Shown here: positions 17,609-26,596 of the stretch, piece after piece
Position numbering within the stretch: position 1 is the stretch's first letter
How the letters are laid out: every line of letters begins with the position of its first letter
NCBI RefSeq assembly: GCF_050433225.1
Contig: NZ_JBNPXQ010000014.1
Span: forward strand, 19,404-83,403
Direction of reading: 5' to 3'
DNA from: Sphingomonas_D zeicaulis
GTDB lineage: Bacteria > Pseudomonadota > Alphaproteobacteria > Sphingomonadales > Sphingomonadaceae
DNA length: 64,000 bases
Notes under the pieces: generated by a model
The model's input: only the letters and a program-made list of their open reading frames with translations
What the model was told of the DNA's origin: nothing
The model's database searches: none
Position numbers and translations under genes: made by a program

Positions 17609-17875
17609 ACGACTCCGGGATCTCCGGGGTGCTTGGCTCCCGAGCTTTCCGACCTGTCTACCGCCGACGACCGCGCCCTGGTGACCGAAAACGACGGCGA
17701 TCGCAACGTCGGCTGTCGGCATGTTCCTATATGCCGAAGGCTGCTTTTTGGCCTGAGCAGACACCTAAAAACTGCCAACGGAACGGCGTGAGTCGGTCGC
17801 CGACGGTCGCTGGGAAGTACGCAAGGCGCAAACTGCATTCATGATTGACCGGGCGGCAGGTTCTCGCAAAATCGA

Positions 17876-19312
17876 ATGATGTCGTCACCGAAGACTCTGA
17901 ATGCGACGAACCTCTCGGCACTGGGAGCTGCCAGGCTGGCTGAGTTGCTTCTGGAACTGGCGCAAGGCGATGCCGCCATGAAGCGGCGCCTCCGGCTCGA
18001 ACTGGCGAGCGAGGCGGGCGGCACCGATGTCGCCGCGGAAATCCGCAAGCGCCTTGTCTCGATCGCCCGGTCGAGGTCCTTCCTGGATTGGAACAAGGTT
18101 CGTCCGTTGGCGCAGGATCTCGATACGCAGCGATCGGCGATCATGACCCATGTCGCGCCAACGTATCCGTCCGAGGCGTTTGAACTCCTCTGGCGCCTGC
18201 TCGACATGGCGCCGGCCATCTACGAACGATGCGACGACAGCAGCGGAGCGCTCGGCAGTGTTTTCAGTCAAGCCCTGGAGGATATCGGGGAAGTCGCCGC
18301 ACAGGCCCGGCCCGACCCCGTTCGTCTCGCGGACCGCATTTACGAAGCGCTCTGCGCCAACGAGTATGGACAGTTCGATGGTTTGATCCCGCTGATGGCG
18401 AAGGCCCTCGGAACGAACGGCCTGACCATGCTGAAGGCGAAATTCGGTAAGCTTTCGGCTGGAAAGCCAGCTTCCGCTGATAGCGACAGTCGCAAGGTCG
18501 TTGCCATCGGTACGCGAGGCGCGATCTTCGAGGACGACTATGCTGCGCGGCATCAGGCTCGCCTTGTCCAGAACGCGCTTGCCGACATTGCCGACGCCAT
18601 GGGAGATGTCGATGGCTATGCCGCTCTCCACTCGGAGGCGGAGCAGGCCAATCCAGCGATCGCGGCGAGAATTGCCGAACGGCTTCTGACCTCCGGCCGA
18701 CCTCAGGATGCACTGGAAGCGTTGACGCGTGCCGAGGTTGGAATGGGTGCGGGTGGTCACTGGCCCGACTGGCAGCGAGTGCGGATCGATGCGCTGGATG
18801 CCTCAGGCAGGATCGGCGATGCGCAGCAGGAACGGTGGCAGGCGTTTAAGCGGAACCTCAACAAGGAGTATCTGAAAGCCTTCATCAAGCGGCTGCCCGA
18901 CTTCGATGACATCGAGGCGGAGTCGCAAGCCCTCGCCTATGCATACCGGTTTCCTGATTTCCATCAGGCGCTGTCGTTTCTGGTAGAATGGCCCGCGATC
19001 GACGATGCGGCCCGGATGATCCTCGCTCGCCACGCCGAACTGAACGGCGACCATTATTGGCTCCTGGGCCCCGCCGCGGAGGCGATGGAACAACACCATC
19101 CCCTGGCCGCGACGCTGCTTCTGCGTGCAATGATCGATTTCTCGCTCGATAAGGCCCGATACAAGCGATATCCCCATGCCGCCCGCCATTTGCAGACGTG
19201 CTCCCATCTCGACAGCAAGATCAATGACTATGCCGAGCACGCCGATCATCAAACCTATATGGTCGGCCTCAAGGCGCGCCACGGACGGAAGAGCGGCTTC
19301 TGGAATGCATAG
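17876..19312 (+). CDS. DUF6880-family protein
   Basis: A 478-residue protein made almost entirely of helices, with a layout typical of the DUF6880 family: a start like LSALGAARLAELLLELAQGD, a helical-repeat middle (DRIYEALCANEYGQFDGLIP; LVQNALADIADAMGDVDGYA) and a C-terminal FLVEWPAIDDAARMILARHA to YKRYPHAARHLQTCSHLDSK. Helical repeats suggest a protein-binding scaffold; no catalytic motif is visible and no function is established. Two adjacent ATGs (17876, 17879) can serve as start. The gene is intact amid decayed neighbours, so it may be the selected cargo of this stretch. Confidence 0.8.
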   Translation: MMSSPKTLNATNLSALGAARLAELLLELAQGDAAMKRRLRLELASEAGGTDVAAEIRKRLVSIARSRSFLDWNKVRPLAQDLDTQRSAIMTHVAPTYPSEAFELLWRLLDMAPAIYERCDDSSGALGSVFSQALEDIGEVAAQARPDPVRLADRIYEALCANEYGQFDGLIPLMAKALGTNGLTMLKAKFGKLSAGKPASADSDSRKVVAIGTRGAIFEDDYAARHQARLVQNALADIADAMGDVDGYAALHSEAEQANPAIAARIAERLLTSGRPQDALEALTRAEVGMGAGGHWPDWQRVRIDALDASGRIGDAQQERWQAFKRNLNKEYLKAFIKRLPDFDDIEAESQALAYAYRFPDFHQALSFLVEWPAIDDAARMILARHAELNGDHYWLLGPAAEAMEQHHPLAATLLLRAMIDFSLDKARYKRYPHAARHLQTCSHLDSKINDYAEHADHQTYMVGLKARHGRKSGFWNA

Positions 19313-19345
19313 TGACCTATTGGATCACCGCGTAATTAATTCAGC

Positions 19346-19396
19346 CACCCTCCTGCATGGCACGAAGTCGCGCAGGTGCTTCGATGCAGGAGGGTG
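19346..19396. repeat. Long inverted repeat / stem-loop
   Basis: A perfect 13-base inverted repeat, CACCCTCCTGCAT at 19346-19358 and ATGCAGGAGGGTG at 19384-19396, with an inner CGAAG/CTTCG pair just inside it. The 25-base middle therefore folds back too. It lies 34 bases after the DUF6880 stop and has no T-run, so it is not a standard terminator; it may be an RNA-processing hairpin, an operator or a relic of a mobile element end. Confidence 0.75.
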
Positions 19397-19410
19397 ACCG
19401 ATGTCGATCA

Positions 19411-19866
19411 ATGCAGGCTTGGATGGGAAGCAAGAAGCCCACCCTGCCGACTAAGGTCTGCACGGCCTGCGCGCGGGACGTATCGCGCCTGACCATCAAG
19501 ACGCTCGGCGAGATTGCCGACGAGTTCCAGGCCAGCAAGACGGCGACCCTCATAAAGATCGTCGCCACCGACCGCTTCCCCGTCCTCATGGTCTGCACCA
19601 CGCGCGCCGGCAGGAAATGGTTTCGTGGCTCCCCCTCGGACCCTGGCAGGTGGTACCCCCGCAACGACGTCTCCTCCGACAGCCTCGCCTTCGACATGCT
19701 ATACGGCAACAAGCCGGAATCGAGCGTCCCCCGCCCGGTCAAGGCCAGCGCCTGGTTCGACCGCGACGCGGGCGGCTTCACGATCCTCGAGCAGAGCTTC
19801 AAGGTGGCCGACGCCGAGGTTACGAGCATCCTCACGCTCACCGACAAGAAGACGCTGGCAGACTGA
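19411..19866 (+). pseudogene. C-terminal remnant of an ImmA/IrrE-like protein
   Basis: Residues from LTIKTLGEIADEFQASKTAT to the end resemble the C-terminal half of ImmA/IrrE-family proteins, in which a zinc-protease domain is followed by this kind of domain (VLMVCTTRAGRKWFRG; RWYPRNDVSSDSLAFDMLYG; GGFTILEQSFKVAD). The HExxH zinc-protease part that should precede it is absent; the few residues before it (PTLPTKVCTACARDV) look unrelated. No good ribosome site is present. Best read as a 5'-truncated gene, although expression of the stand-alone domain cannot be excluded. Confidence 0.5.
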
Positions 19867-20302
19867 GCACCCGCAAGTCATCCCGTTAATCACCAATCAC
19901 ACCGGTCGTCGCCAGATGAATCAACGTCAGGTTTCGGGAGCGACGCCGGGGCTCTTTATCGACCAATGTGAGGCGCGTTGCCGATAGTCTGATTCGTTCA
20001 GTCCGCGCGGCAGCTTTTGTCGAAACTGGACGTTCGTTGGCGAGGGCCTGACCGACCGACTCTGGTCGCGAGCGGCCGGAGGAAATGGTGACGATTGACG
20101 TCCGCTTCGCGCCAAATCTCGTCGCCGCGGTCGGCAAGGGCGAGGCTTGAAACCGGACGGTGCCTGGCGGTCACCAGCAGCGCGCACTTCTCCCAGGGGC
20201 GGCACCGTGAGCTGCCGAACCGATTCGTCCCGTTGGGGTCGTCCGCACAGTCGGCTCCCGGCGCGCGGATCGGCGAAATGTGGTGGGAAGCGGTCGTTTA
20301 GC
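19867..20302. other. Intergenic, no supported gene
   Basis: About 430 bases of GC-rich DNA with short frames on both strands, none with a ribosome site or recognisable product. Confidence 0.4.
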
Positions 20303-20773
20303 TTATTCAATGGCGCCTTCAGAGGCCGCGTCAGCGTGGAAGATCTCACCTAAATCTCCCCCTTCGACTTCACCTTCAGACGCCCAGGCCCGGCTTAAGA
20401 CGCTCTCGAAGGCAGAATTATGAGACGTTCCACGCCAGACGACCCCTAATGTGCCTTTGTAGTCGGAAATCTGCACCATCGCGTTGATCATTGCCGTCGC
20501 CTCTTCCAAGCCAAGCTCATTGGCGGCAATATACTTCGCAACTCCAACAACACGCGCAAGTCGAAGAAACCGCCACGGTTCAGGGCGATAGGCCACTAAA
20601 TCAGGCATGCTCCCTTCGCCCCCCTCCTGCTTGACGACTCCGCCCAGTCCATCCGGATCTGCCTCGATCGGAATATGATCTCTTCCCATTGGGTCAGAGC
20701 AACAACAGGACCTGTGACTTGTCAACGTCCGCCATTGGGCGTCAGCTGCCATGATCCAATTTCCATGCGTCAT
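20303..20773 (-). CDS. Hypothetical protein next to the IS110 end
   Basis: Up to 156 residues. The stretch from MGRDHIPIEADPDGLGGVVK through RPEPWRFLRLARVVGVAKYI to SAFESVLSRAWASEGEVEGG reads as a genuine helical, acidic protein, while the first ~28 residues are less convincing. Start candidates are the ATGs at 20773, 20752 and 20689; none has a strong ribosome site. The frame begins within about ten bases of the IS110 element, so the original gene may have been cut by that insertion. Family not recognised. Confidence 0.45.
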   Translation of the reverse strand: MTHGNWIMAADAQWRTLTSHRSCCCSDPMGRDHIPIEADPDGLGGVVKQEGGEGSMPDLVAYRPEPWRFLRLARVVGVAKYIAANELGLEEATAMINAMVQISDYKGTLGVVWRGTSHNSAFESVLSRAWASEGEVEGGDLGEIFHADAASEGAIE

Positions 20774-20780
20774 GTCCTGT

Positions 20781-22146
20781 GTGGATGGCTCCCGCGTTGC
20801 AAGTGGCGATTTGAGGTTTAGCGGCTGGTCGGGTGCAGTCTTGTGTCCGGCCTTTTGGTGCGGTCGTCTCCTTGACCGCTGGCCCTGATGGTATCCGCGA
20901 GCTGGGTGCCACTCTGCTTAGCAGGCTATGATGCCTCGGACATGAGGCGGCGTGTCCCGGCTCCCGGTCTGACCGGTGCGCCATCACATCTCTTCGTCCT
21001 CACAACCTCGTTGAGCTGGTCTCCTCGTTAGCGGTTCATGCAGCAGCTACTGCTGGCTTCTGATACGTGCCGCCACGCGTCATGATCGCCCATGCCACGC
21101 GTGCGGTCCGGTTGGCGGCGGCGACAGTGACCACTCGTGCTGGCCGGCGCTGCAGCATGGCAGGGATGCGAGGATCGACTGACGCAGGGGCCGTCCTCGC
21201 GCGTCTGATCAGCGATGTCATGCCGACGACCAGCAGCCGGCGCAGGTAGCGATCACCCATGCGCGAGATCCGCCCCATCCGCTCCTTGCCGCCACTCGAA
21301 TTCTGCAGCGGCGTCAACCCGAGCGACGCTGCAAACTGACGGCCGGATCGGAAACGCTCGGGCTCCGTCACGGAGGCGGCGAGCGCAGTCGCCGAGATGA
21401 TGCCGACGCCGGGGATTGTTGCCAGCCGCTGAGACACCTCATTCGATCGATGCCAGGCGAGCAGCTCCTTCTCAAGCGCCGCGAGCTGCAGCTGCAGGCT
21501 GCCGATCTGCTGCGCCAGGCTGGTGACCACCCGCTGGGCGAGCGCCGGGACGTCGGGCGCGCGGCCGTTGACCAGCCGCTTCGCCAGCTCGAGCGCATGG
21601 TGCAGCCCCCGCGCGATCTCGACACCAAATTCGGCGAGCAGACCTCGGATCATGTTGACGAGCTGCGTGCGCTGCTTGACCAGCAGATCGCGGGTCCGGT
21701 GCAGCGCCAGCGCCGCCTGCTGATCAGGCGACTTTACCGGCACAAACCGCATCGTCGGCCGCGTCACTGCCTCGCAGATCGCCTCCGCATCGTTGGCGTC
21801 AGTCTTACCGCGCTTCACATACGGCTTCACATATGCCGGTGACATCAGGCGCACGTCATGACCGAGCCTGGTCAACTCGCGCGCCCAATGATGCGACGTG
21901 CCGCATGCCTCGATCCCGACCCGGCACGGCGGCAGCTTCGTGAAAAACGGCACCATTTGCGAACGCCGGAGCGCTTTGCGGACGACTGTCTCGCCAGCGG
22001 TGTTGATCGCGTGAACCTGAAAGATGCTTTTGGCCAGATCGAGGCCGATCGTGCTAATCTCCATTGCGGATGGCTCCTCTCGTGAGTGGACGCTTCGACA
22101 GCAACCACACTTTGGCACTCAGATGCCGGGAGCGGGAGCCATCCAC
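20781..22146 (-). mobile_element. IS110-family (IS1111-type) insertion sequence
   Basis: The transposase gene is bracketed by a perfect 15-base inverted repeat, GTGGATGGCTCCCGC at 20781-20795 and its complement at 22132-22146. Subterminal inverted repeats of this kind mark the IS1111 group of the IS110 family; the true ends lie a few bases outside them. The long non-coding stretch 20796-21035 on the 3' side of the transposase is usual for the group. The element appears intact. Confidence 0.85.
21036..22064 (-). CDS. IS110-family transposase
   Basis: 342 residues from the ATG at 22064 (AGGAG about ten bases upstream; an upstream in-frame extension to 22118 lacks support). The N-terminal DEDD RuvC-like domain is seen in STIGLDLAKSIFQVHAI, VGIEACGTSHHWAREL and KTDANDAEAICEA; the C-terminal transposase_20 domain in IPGVGIISATALAAS and LGLTPLQNSSGGKERMGRIS. 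Members of this family move as circular intermediates and use a DEDD catalytic site with a C-terminal serine. All conserved segments are present, so it is likely active. Confidence 0.93.
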   Translation of the reverse strand: MEISTIGLDLAKSIFQVHAINTAGETVVRKALRRSQMVPFFTKLPPCRVGIEACGTSHHWARELTRLGHDVRLMSPAYVKPYVKRGKTDANDAEAICEAVTRPTMRFVPVKSPDQQAALALHRTRDLLVKQRTQLVNMIRGLLAEFGVEIARGLHHALELAKRLVNGRAPDVPALAQRVVTSLAQQIGSLQLQLAALEKELLAWHRSNEVSQRLATIPGVGIISATALAASVTEPERFRSGRQFAASLGLTPLQNSSGGKERMGRISRMGDRYLRRLLVVGMTSLIRRARTAPASVDPRIPAMLQRRPARVVTVAAANRTARVAWAIMTRGGTYQKPAVAAA

Positions 22147-22855
22147 CCCATCTGCTTTGCGCCACCTCCGGACGGCTGTATTCCTGAAACCAGCGCCTAA
22201 GATCGGTCACCGCCCTGGCCCACCGGTTCAACTGAGGGTTGCCGTAACCGGTCCCCGGGTCGCTGCGGCATGACGCATATCCGTGCCAGCTCTATGTCGC
22301 GCGCCCAGTATGGAGCGTCTGGATGGAACTGCCAATCGACGCGGCGCCGCTCCGCGGAGGACGTCGGTGCGCTGATGAAGAGCGTGGTTCGTGCCCCGTC
22401 TCTGGGGCGAGACATCTATGCACATCTCTGGCCTCCCCACGATGCCGGACAGCGCTCGCTTCTTTAGCCTGATCGGCGGCGGTCTTACCGTATTCCGCCA
22501 ACATCTATCCGACTGGCCAGCCCGATGTGAATGCGCTTCAGGCGGCTGGTCGGCACAGCCTGTTCATCGCGGCCATTTTCGTTGGCGTTCACTTCACCGC
22601 GGCGACGCCCTGCACGTTTGAGGAGATTTCAGCGCCAGTGCGATCGCGCCGGCACTGTCGGCCGGGCAGCCACAACTGCATCCGGTCGAGGCATGCCAGA
22701 CTCCTGCCGCCGTTCGGCCGATCGAGGATCCGCTCTAGTTCAATGGCGACCTCAGGGCGATAAATCCCCGCCAGGGAATGGGCGGCCAGCGCAGGGTTCC
22801 CCAATTGCGCCCGGCCAGACACCGGAGTGATAGCCGCGCTGTTCGATCAGCCTGA
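22147..22855. other. Intergenic with unidentified coding-like traces
   Basis: About 700 bases without a supported gene. Three short stretches read like protein: minus strand around 22150-22230 (LNRWARAVTDLRRWFQEY), plus strand around 22500-22615 (GRHSLFIAAIFVGVHFTAAT) and minus strand around 22700-22820. They are in different frames and have no starts; they look like remnants of genes lost around the IS110 insertion. Confidence 0.35.
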
Positions 22856-23521
22856 TCACCTTGCCAATGGCGAATTGGCATAATCCGCCAACAGGGTGGC
22901 GGCATCATCGTAGATTGCAATTGCACCTGCGCTGAGCAGTGTCACATCGGAAAACCTGCCTGATCGCACCGCGACGGTCCGGATTCCGCATTTTGCGGCG
23001 GCTTCGATATCATAAGGTGTATCGCCAATCACCAGCGCCTCCTCCGGCGAAAGCGGTTCGACCTTTGCCAACGCCATGGCGAATATGTCGGGCGCCGGCT
23101 TGGTATGTTCGACGTCCTCCGCACTCGTCATCCCGCAGACGAGATCCCGCGCATCGAGCAGTTCGACATAATGGTCGAGGTCGGACTTTGATGCGGACGT
23201 CGCGAAGACGACTTTCTGACCGTTGCGATATGCCTGCGCCAGAAGGTCGTGAGCGCCCGGAAACGGGCGCACCTTATCCCGAAAGCGGTCCTTGAATATG
23301 CGGCCTTGGGCCTCACCCAGCCCCTTCTGTCCCGCTTCATCGAGCGCAGGCAGCAGGGTCGGCACCAGCATATCCGCGCCCTTGCCGATCTGGTCATGAA
23401 TGACCCGGCGATCGAGGCTGACGCCGATTCCGGCGAAAGCCTCGTGCCAGGCGGAAACGTGCATGTCGTTGCTGTCGACCAGAGTGCCATCGAGATCGAA
23501 CAAAACCGCCTTGATGATCAT
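22856..23521 (-). CDS. HAD-superfamily hydrolase (phosphatase/phosphoglucomutase-like)
   Basis: 221 residues from the ATG at 23521, which has AAGGCGG nine bases upstream and starts the fold exactly (MIIKAVLFDLDGTLVDSND, with Asp9 nucleophile and Asp11). The rest of the HAD core follows: the helical cap (GKGADMLVPTLLPALDEA), Ser/Thr motif in VVFATSASKSD, Lys in HTKPAPDIFAMAL and the acidic motif in VIGDTPYDIEAAAKCG. A small-molecule phosphatase of the Gph/beta-PGM type; substrate unknown. A truncated paralogue sits at 8297-8856. It is not clearly in an operon. Confidence 0.88.
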   Translation of the reverse strand: MIIKAVLFDLDGTLVDSNDMHVSAWHEAFAGIGVSLDRRVIHDQIGKGADMLVPTLLPALDEAGQKGLGEAQGRIFKDRFRDKVRPFPGAHDLLAQAYRNGQKVVFATSASKSDLDHYVELLDARDLVCGMTSAEDVEHTKPAPDIFAMALAKVEPLSPEEALVIGDTPYDIEAAAKCGIRTVAVRSGRFSDVTLLSAGAIAIYDDAATLLADYANSPLAR

Positions 23522-24109
23522 GGTTGCCGCCTTAGCTCGGGGATGGGGAAAAGCCGCAATTCGACGTAGTCTCTCGATTACGCCAGCCTTTGCCCGATGA
23601 TTGAAGTCAATTTCGGCCAGCGTCGCATCTCGCGGTGATCGGGGGCGAATGCGCTTGCGATCCGCGGGCGTTATGCAGGTGGGTTTGCGCACTTTACTTG
23701 GCCACTTTAGCAAGTCGTGCGACCTGTTCAAGCTAATCGGCGAAAACGCCGCTACTGGCGCCCGGGACGAAATCGCTGATCGACATATCCGCTTCTACGT
23801 CGGTGTGGACTGAGAAGAGTTGTTGTTATTCATCTTTCGCTCCTTCGATTGTCCAGGCGGCACCCATCGGGGCAGCGGACCGCCTCGCAATCGCGTCACG
23901 GGAGCATCGCGCCTAGCGGGAAATGTGTCTCGCGATACCCTTCGCCGTACTTTATCCGCAAGATGCCCCGCGGCTGCTCGGTTGTCGCAGCCAATCGCGA
24001 AAATCATGATCTGCGCAGGTCGCGCAGCTCAGCAGCATCGGAACACCCGTTCCGCCCGGCTGGACGACCGCCCGATCGGTGACTCTACGGGGAAATCCGT
24101 GCTGACCCG
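23522..24109. other. Intergenic between HAD gene and lipoprotein gene
   Basis: About 590 bases. The only signal is a minus-strand ATG at about 23830 behind an excellent AAGGAG site that opens a 12-codon frame (MNNNNSSQSTPT); a protein-like stretch (DVEADMSISDFVPGASSGVF) continues in another frame directly after, as if a small gene had been frameshifted. No larger gene is supported. Confidence 0.35.
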
Positions 24110-24499
24110 TCATTTTCCGCGGATCGTGTCGGCCCGTCGATCAAGATCGCCGGCATCCTGCTTGGCAGTGCCGCGGATCGCTGCCGCCTCCCGTTCAAGT
24201 GCATCGGCACGCTGATCCGCAATGCTTCTCACCTCGTCGGCACGATCTTCAGCCGCATCAGCTCGCGCTTCGACGGCTCTGCCGCGGTCTCGTTCTGCCC
24301 GGTCGCGAGCCTCGCCGATGCGCTCGCCCGGCCCGTCGGACAAGACCCCAGCCTTGATGCCAGCCGCTGCATTTGCGGATTTTCCCGCCTTCTCGGCCGG
24401 TCCATCGCATCCTGCCAGCAGCGCAATCGATGCGACCGCGGCGACCGCGGCGATCGCCACTTTCCGCTGATCTGCTGAGACAGATTTCATATACTTCAT
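24110..24499 (-). CDS. Small lipoprotein with charged helical tail
   Basis: 129 residues. A lipoprotein signal peptide (KVAIAAVAAVASIALLAGC) is followed by a mature part that is one long, highly charged helix rich in Arg, Asp, Glu and Ala (EARDRAERDRGRAVEARADA), which probably forms a coiled coil. It is expected to be anchored in the outer or inner membrane facing the periplasm. ATGs at codons 1 and 4 are both possible starts. An AT-rich region upstream (24500-24600) should hold the promoter. Function unknown; similar small Asp/Arg-rich lipoproteins are frequent in sphingomonads. Confidence 0.7.
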   Translation of the reverse strand: MKYMKSVSADQRKVAIAAVAAVASIALLAGCDGPAEKAGKSANAAAGIKAGVLSDGPGERIGEARDRAERDRGRAVEARADAAEDRADEVRSIADQRADALEREAAAIRGTAKQDAGDLDRRADTIRGK

Positions 24500-25178
24500 C
24501 CCATTACAAATAAAAATGTTTCTAATTTGTCGAATATCGGCATTGATCTTCTATCGCGTGAATTAATAATAACGCACCTCTGCAATATTGGGTCCTGTGA
24601 CCCGCCAATATCGAGCAATATTTTGCAAGGAGAATATGCACGGTTCGGCGATCACGCCGATCCGCCGCCACCCTACGGTCCGGCTCCGGCCGCTGTCAGA
24701 CACCTCGAGCGGGGGACGGATCGCGGCGCCAGGGTGGATACGGGAATGGATCGAGTGCGGCGGCCCTGCCGCCGCCGGTCCCCGAGATCATCTCCCGCTC
24801 AATCCGCGCTGGCACCGCAACTGCTCGGTGCGCAGGTCGGTCGCCGCGACCGCGGCTGGGAAAGGACCAGTGAACATGCTCCGACCTGGAGAGAGCTCGC
24901 CGACGCGAGGCCGCGTTGCCGTCGGGACCCATGATCGCGGTCGAAGCACTCGGCCCCGTCCGGTCGAATCCGGCGCGCAGTCCTCGGTGCTCGGCGGCGC
25001 CGTCCACCACACTTTCGCCCCTTCGCAAGGCTCGTGTCATCGGCTCCGCGGATGGTTTGGAAGCAACGCCGTTGCGACTTGATCTGCCCTGCGGGGGATT
25101 GGCAGAGAGGTGACCCTGCGCGCCCCTACTGCATCCACGCGCTCATGGCGATCATTGAGCTGGATGTGCCGAAACGGC
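24500..25178. other. Long intergenic region, weak coding signal only
   Basis: About 680 bases. 24500-24620 is AT-rich and promoter-like. A plus-strand ATG at 24636 has a perfect AAGGAG site and a frame open to 25082 (MHGSAITPIRRHPTVRLRPL), but the composition after it looks like unselected GC-rich DNA, so I do not call it a gene. Confidence 0.35.
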
Positions 25179-25925
25179 TCATACCCCGCGCGGGCCGCTC
25201 AGCTTCAGCCCGCATGAATGCTTCCAGGCAAGGTGGATTTCCTTGCAACCTCGGGCCGTTATCGCCGCTTGGGTGCGATTGCTCACCTGCAGCTTTCGCA
25301 GCACGGCCCTGACTGCCAGCTTTACAGTCAGTTCGCTCAGGCACAGTTCGTGCGCGATCGTCTTGTTTGACATGCCCTGTACGAGCCCGGCGAGAACGGC
25401 CTGCCCACGTGTGTCGAGCGCGCTCGGATCCCAGAGCTCCGGTGCCGCTGTCCTTTCCAGGCGCGGTAGGCCCGAGAGCGTGTCCAAAAATGCGGATGGC
25501 ATCACCTTTTCGTCGAGCCGCACCAGAGCCAGCTTGATCAGGAAGGATTTATATGAATCGCCACCGCACAAATAGCCCCGTCCCCCCGCTGCGAAAACTC
25601 GGAACATCCTTTCAATATCGAGTTCATCTGCGATGACGACGAACCGCGGCATTTCGAGAACGGGATTGGCATCGCGGATGGAGTCGAAGCCCCCGGCATC
25701 GAATGTCCCGCTATCGAGAATGACAAGATGCTCCCTTGTCCACGAAAATTTGCCGAAATCGGCCATTTCAGCACCGGCAAGGACCCCCGCGTAGCCATCG
25801 TCTCGCAAGATCCGGTGCAGCCCTTCGCGCATCAGCGCGTTGCGCATAATCAGGATCGCGGCACCTCGGTCGCCTGCCACCGGTCCGGTCCGTACCGGCG
25901 CATCATCCATCGCCGCGCCCCTCAT
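25179..25925 (-). CDS. LuxR/FixJ-type transcription regulator with degenerate receiver
   Basis: 248 residues. The first ~130 have the alternating fold of a receiver domain (AAILIMRNALMREGLHRILR; EHLVILDSGTFDAGGF; RFVVIADE) but lack the full acidic pocket, so phosphorylation is doubtful. A GerE/LuxR helix-turn-helix occupies residues ~175-235 (LDTRGQAVLAGLVQGMSNKT; ELCLSELTVKLAVRAVLRKL; NRTQAA). The protein is therefore a DNA-binding regulator of the NarL class. A kinase partner is not adjacent. The start could be the ATG at 25925 or the Met six codons inside. Confidence 0.82.
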   Translation of the reverse strand: MRGAAMDDAPVRTGPVAGDRGAAILIMRNALMREGLHRILRDDGYAGVLAGAEMADFGKFSWTREHLVILDSGTFDAGGFDSIRDANPVLEMPRFVVIADELDIERMFRVFAAGGRGYLCGGDSYKSFLIKLALVRLDEKVMPSAFLDTLSGLPRLERTAAPELWDPSALDTRGQAVLAGLVQGMSNKTIAHELCLSELTVKLAVRAVLRKLQVSNRTQAAITARGCKEIHLAWKHSCGLKLSGPRGV

Positions 25926-26153
25926 AAATTGGCCCGACCCGCCCGCGATGTCGTTACCGCGTCGAATCGAGCCTACGTTAGAGGCGGTTGCGATTATCGC
26001 AGTGGAACATAAATCAACTTAAATGAGAAATCTCGTCACGCCATAGCAGTTCGGGATCAATTCACAGATCGTTCTACGTCTTTTCCCCGCATTGGACCGA
26101 GCAAATATCGCCATCGTCGTGAATTCAGAACGCATTCTACGCGTCAGTTCCCC

Positions 26154-26423
26154 TCACACGTCATGGCTGAGGCTGAGCGCGATATTCTGCAGCGCAGTCT
26201 GAACGCCTTTGAATTTGGACGCATCCTCAGCCACATCGGCAATATCGGTACAGACATCGATGGCTACCGTGACGATTTCGAGAGCGTCCTCAGCGCTGAT
26301 CACCGAACGCGCAATCAGCCCATGGATCAGGCTTTCGACAAGGAGGATGGCGGCTTCCCCCTGTGGTTCCGCTCCGCCGAGGACAGATTGCTTGAACCCC
26401 GACAGGGGTTGTCGTTCGGCCAT
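26154..26423 (-). CDS. Small helical hypothetical protein
   Basis: 89 residues from the ATG at 26423, with GGAG nine bases upstream; another ATG two codons earlier is too close to that site. The product is helical (GEAAILLVESLIHGLIARSV; ISAEDALEIVTVAIDVCTDI; VQTALQNIALSLSHDV) with no membrane segment or catalytic motif. It is divergent from the Crp/Fnr gene across an AT-rich stretch of about 170 bases, so the two may share control. Family function unknown. Confidence 0.6.
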   Translation of the reverse strand: MAERQPLSGFKQSVLGGAEPQGEAAILLVESLIHGLIARSVISAEDALEIVTVAIDVCTDIADVAEDASKFKGVQTALQNIALSLSHDV

Positions 26424-26596
26424 GACCATTGCTCCAGGAGGCGAGAGCGCAGGTCCCTCAGCCGCCGGTGCCCGAGTTCAATCCGACGATGCCTCCCTCC
26501 TAGCGCAAATTTGCGAGAAACATAATCATTTATATCAACTTTCAACTATAACACCAATCAATATAAATTTTATGTCATGCATGAGATGATGGCGTG

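Noticed and set aside
17192..17764. A 190-codon minus-strand frame opposite the Fic gene 3' half
   Set aside because: Shadow of a recognisable, though broken, plus-strand gene.
24636..25082. A 148-codon plus-strand frame with a perfect AAGGAG site
   Set aside because: After the first few codons the composition looks random for GC-rich DNA, with no motif or clear codon bias.
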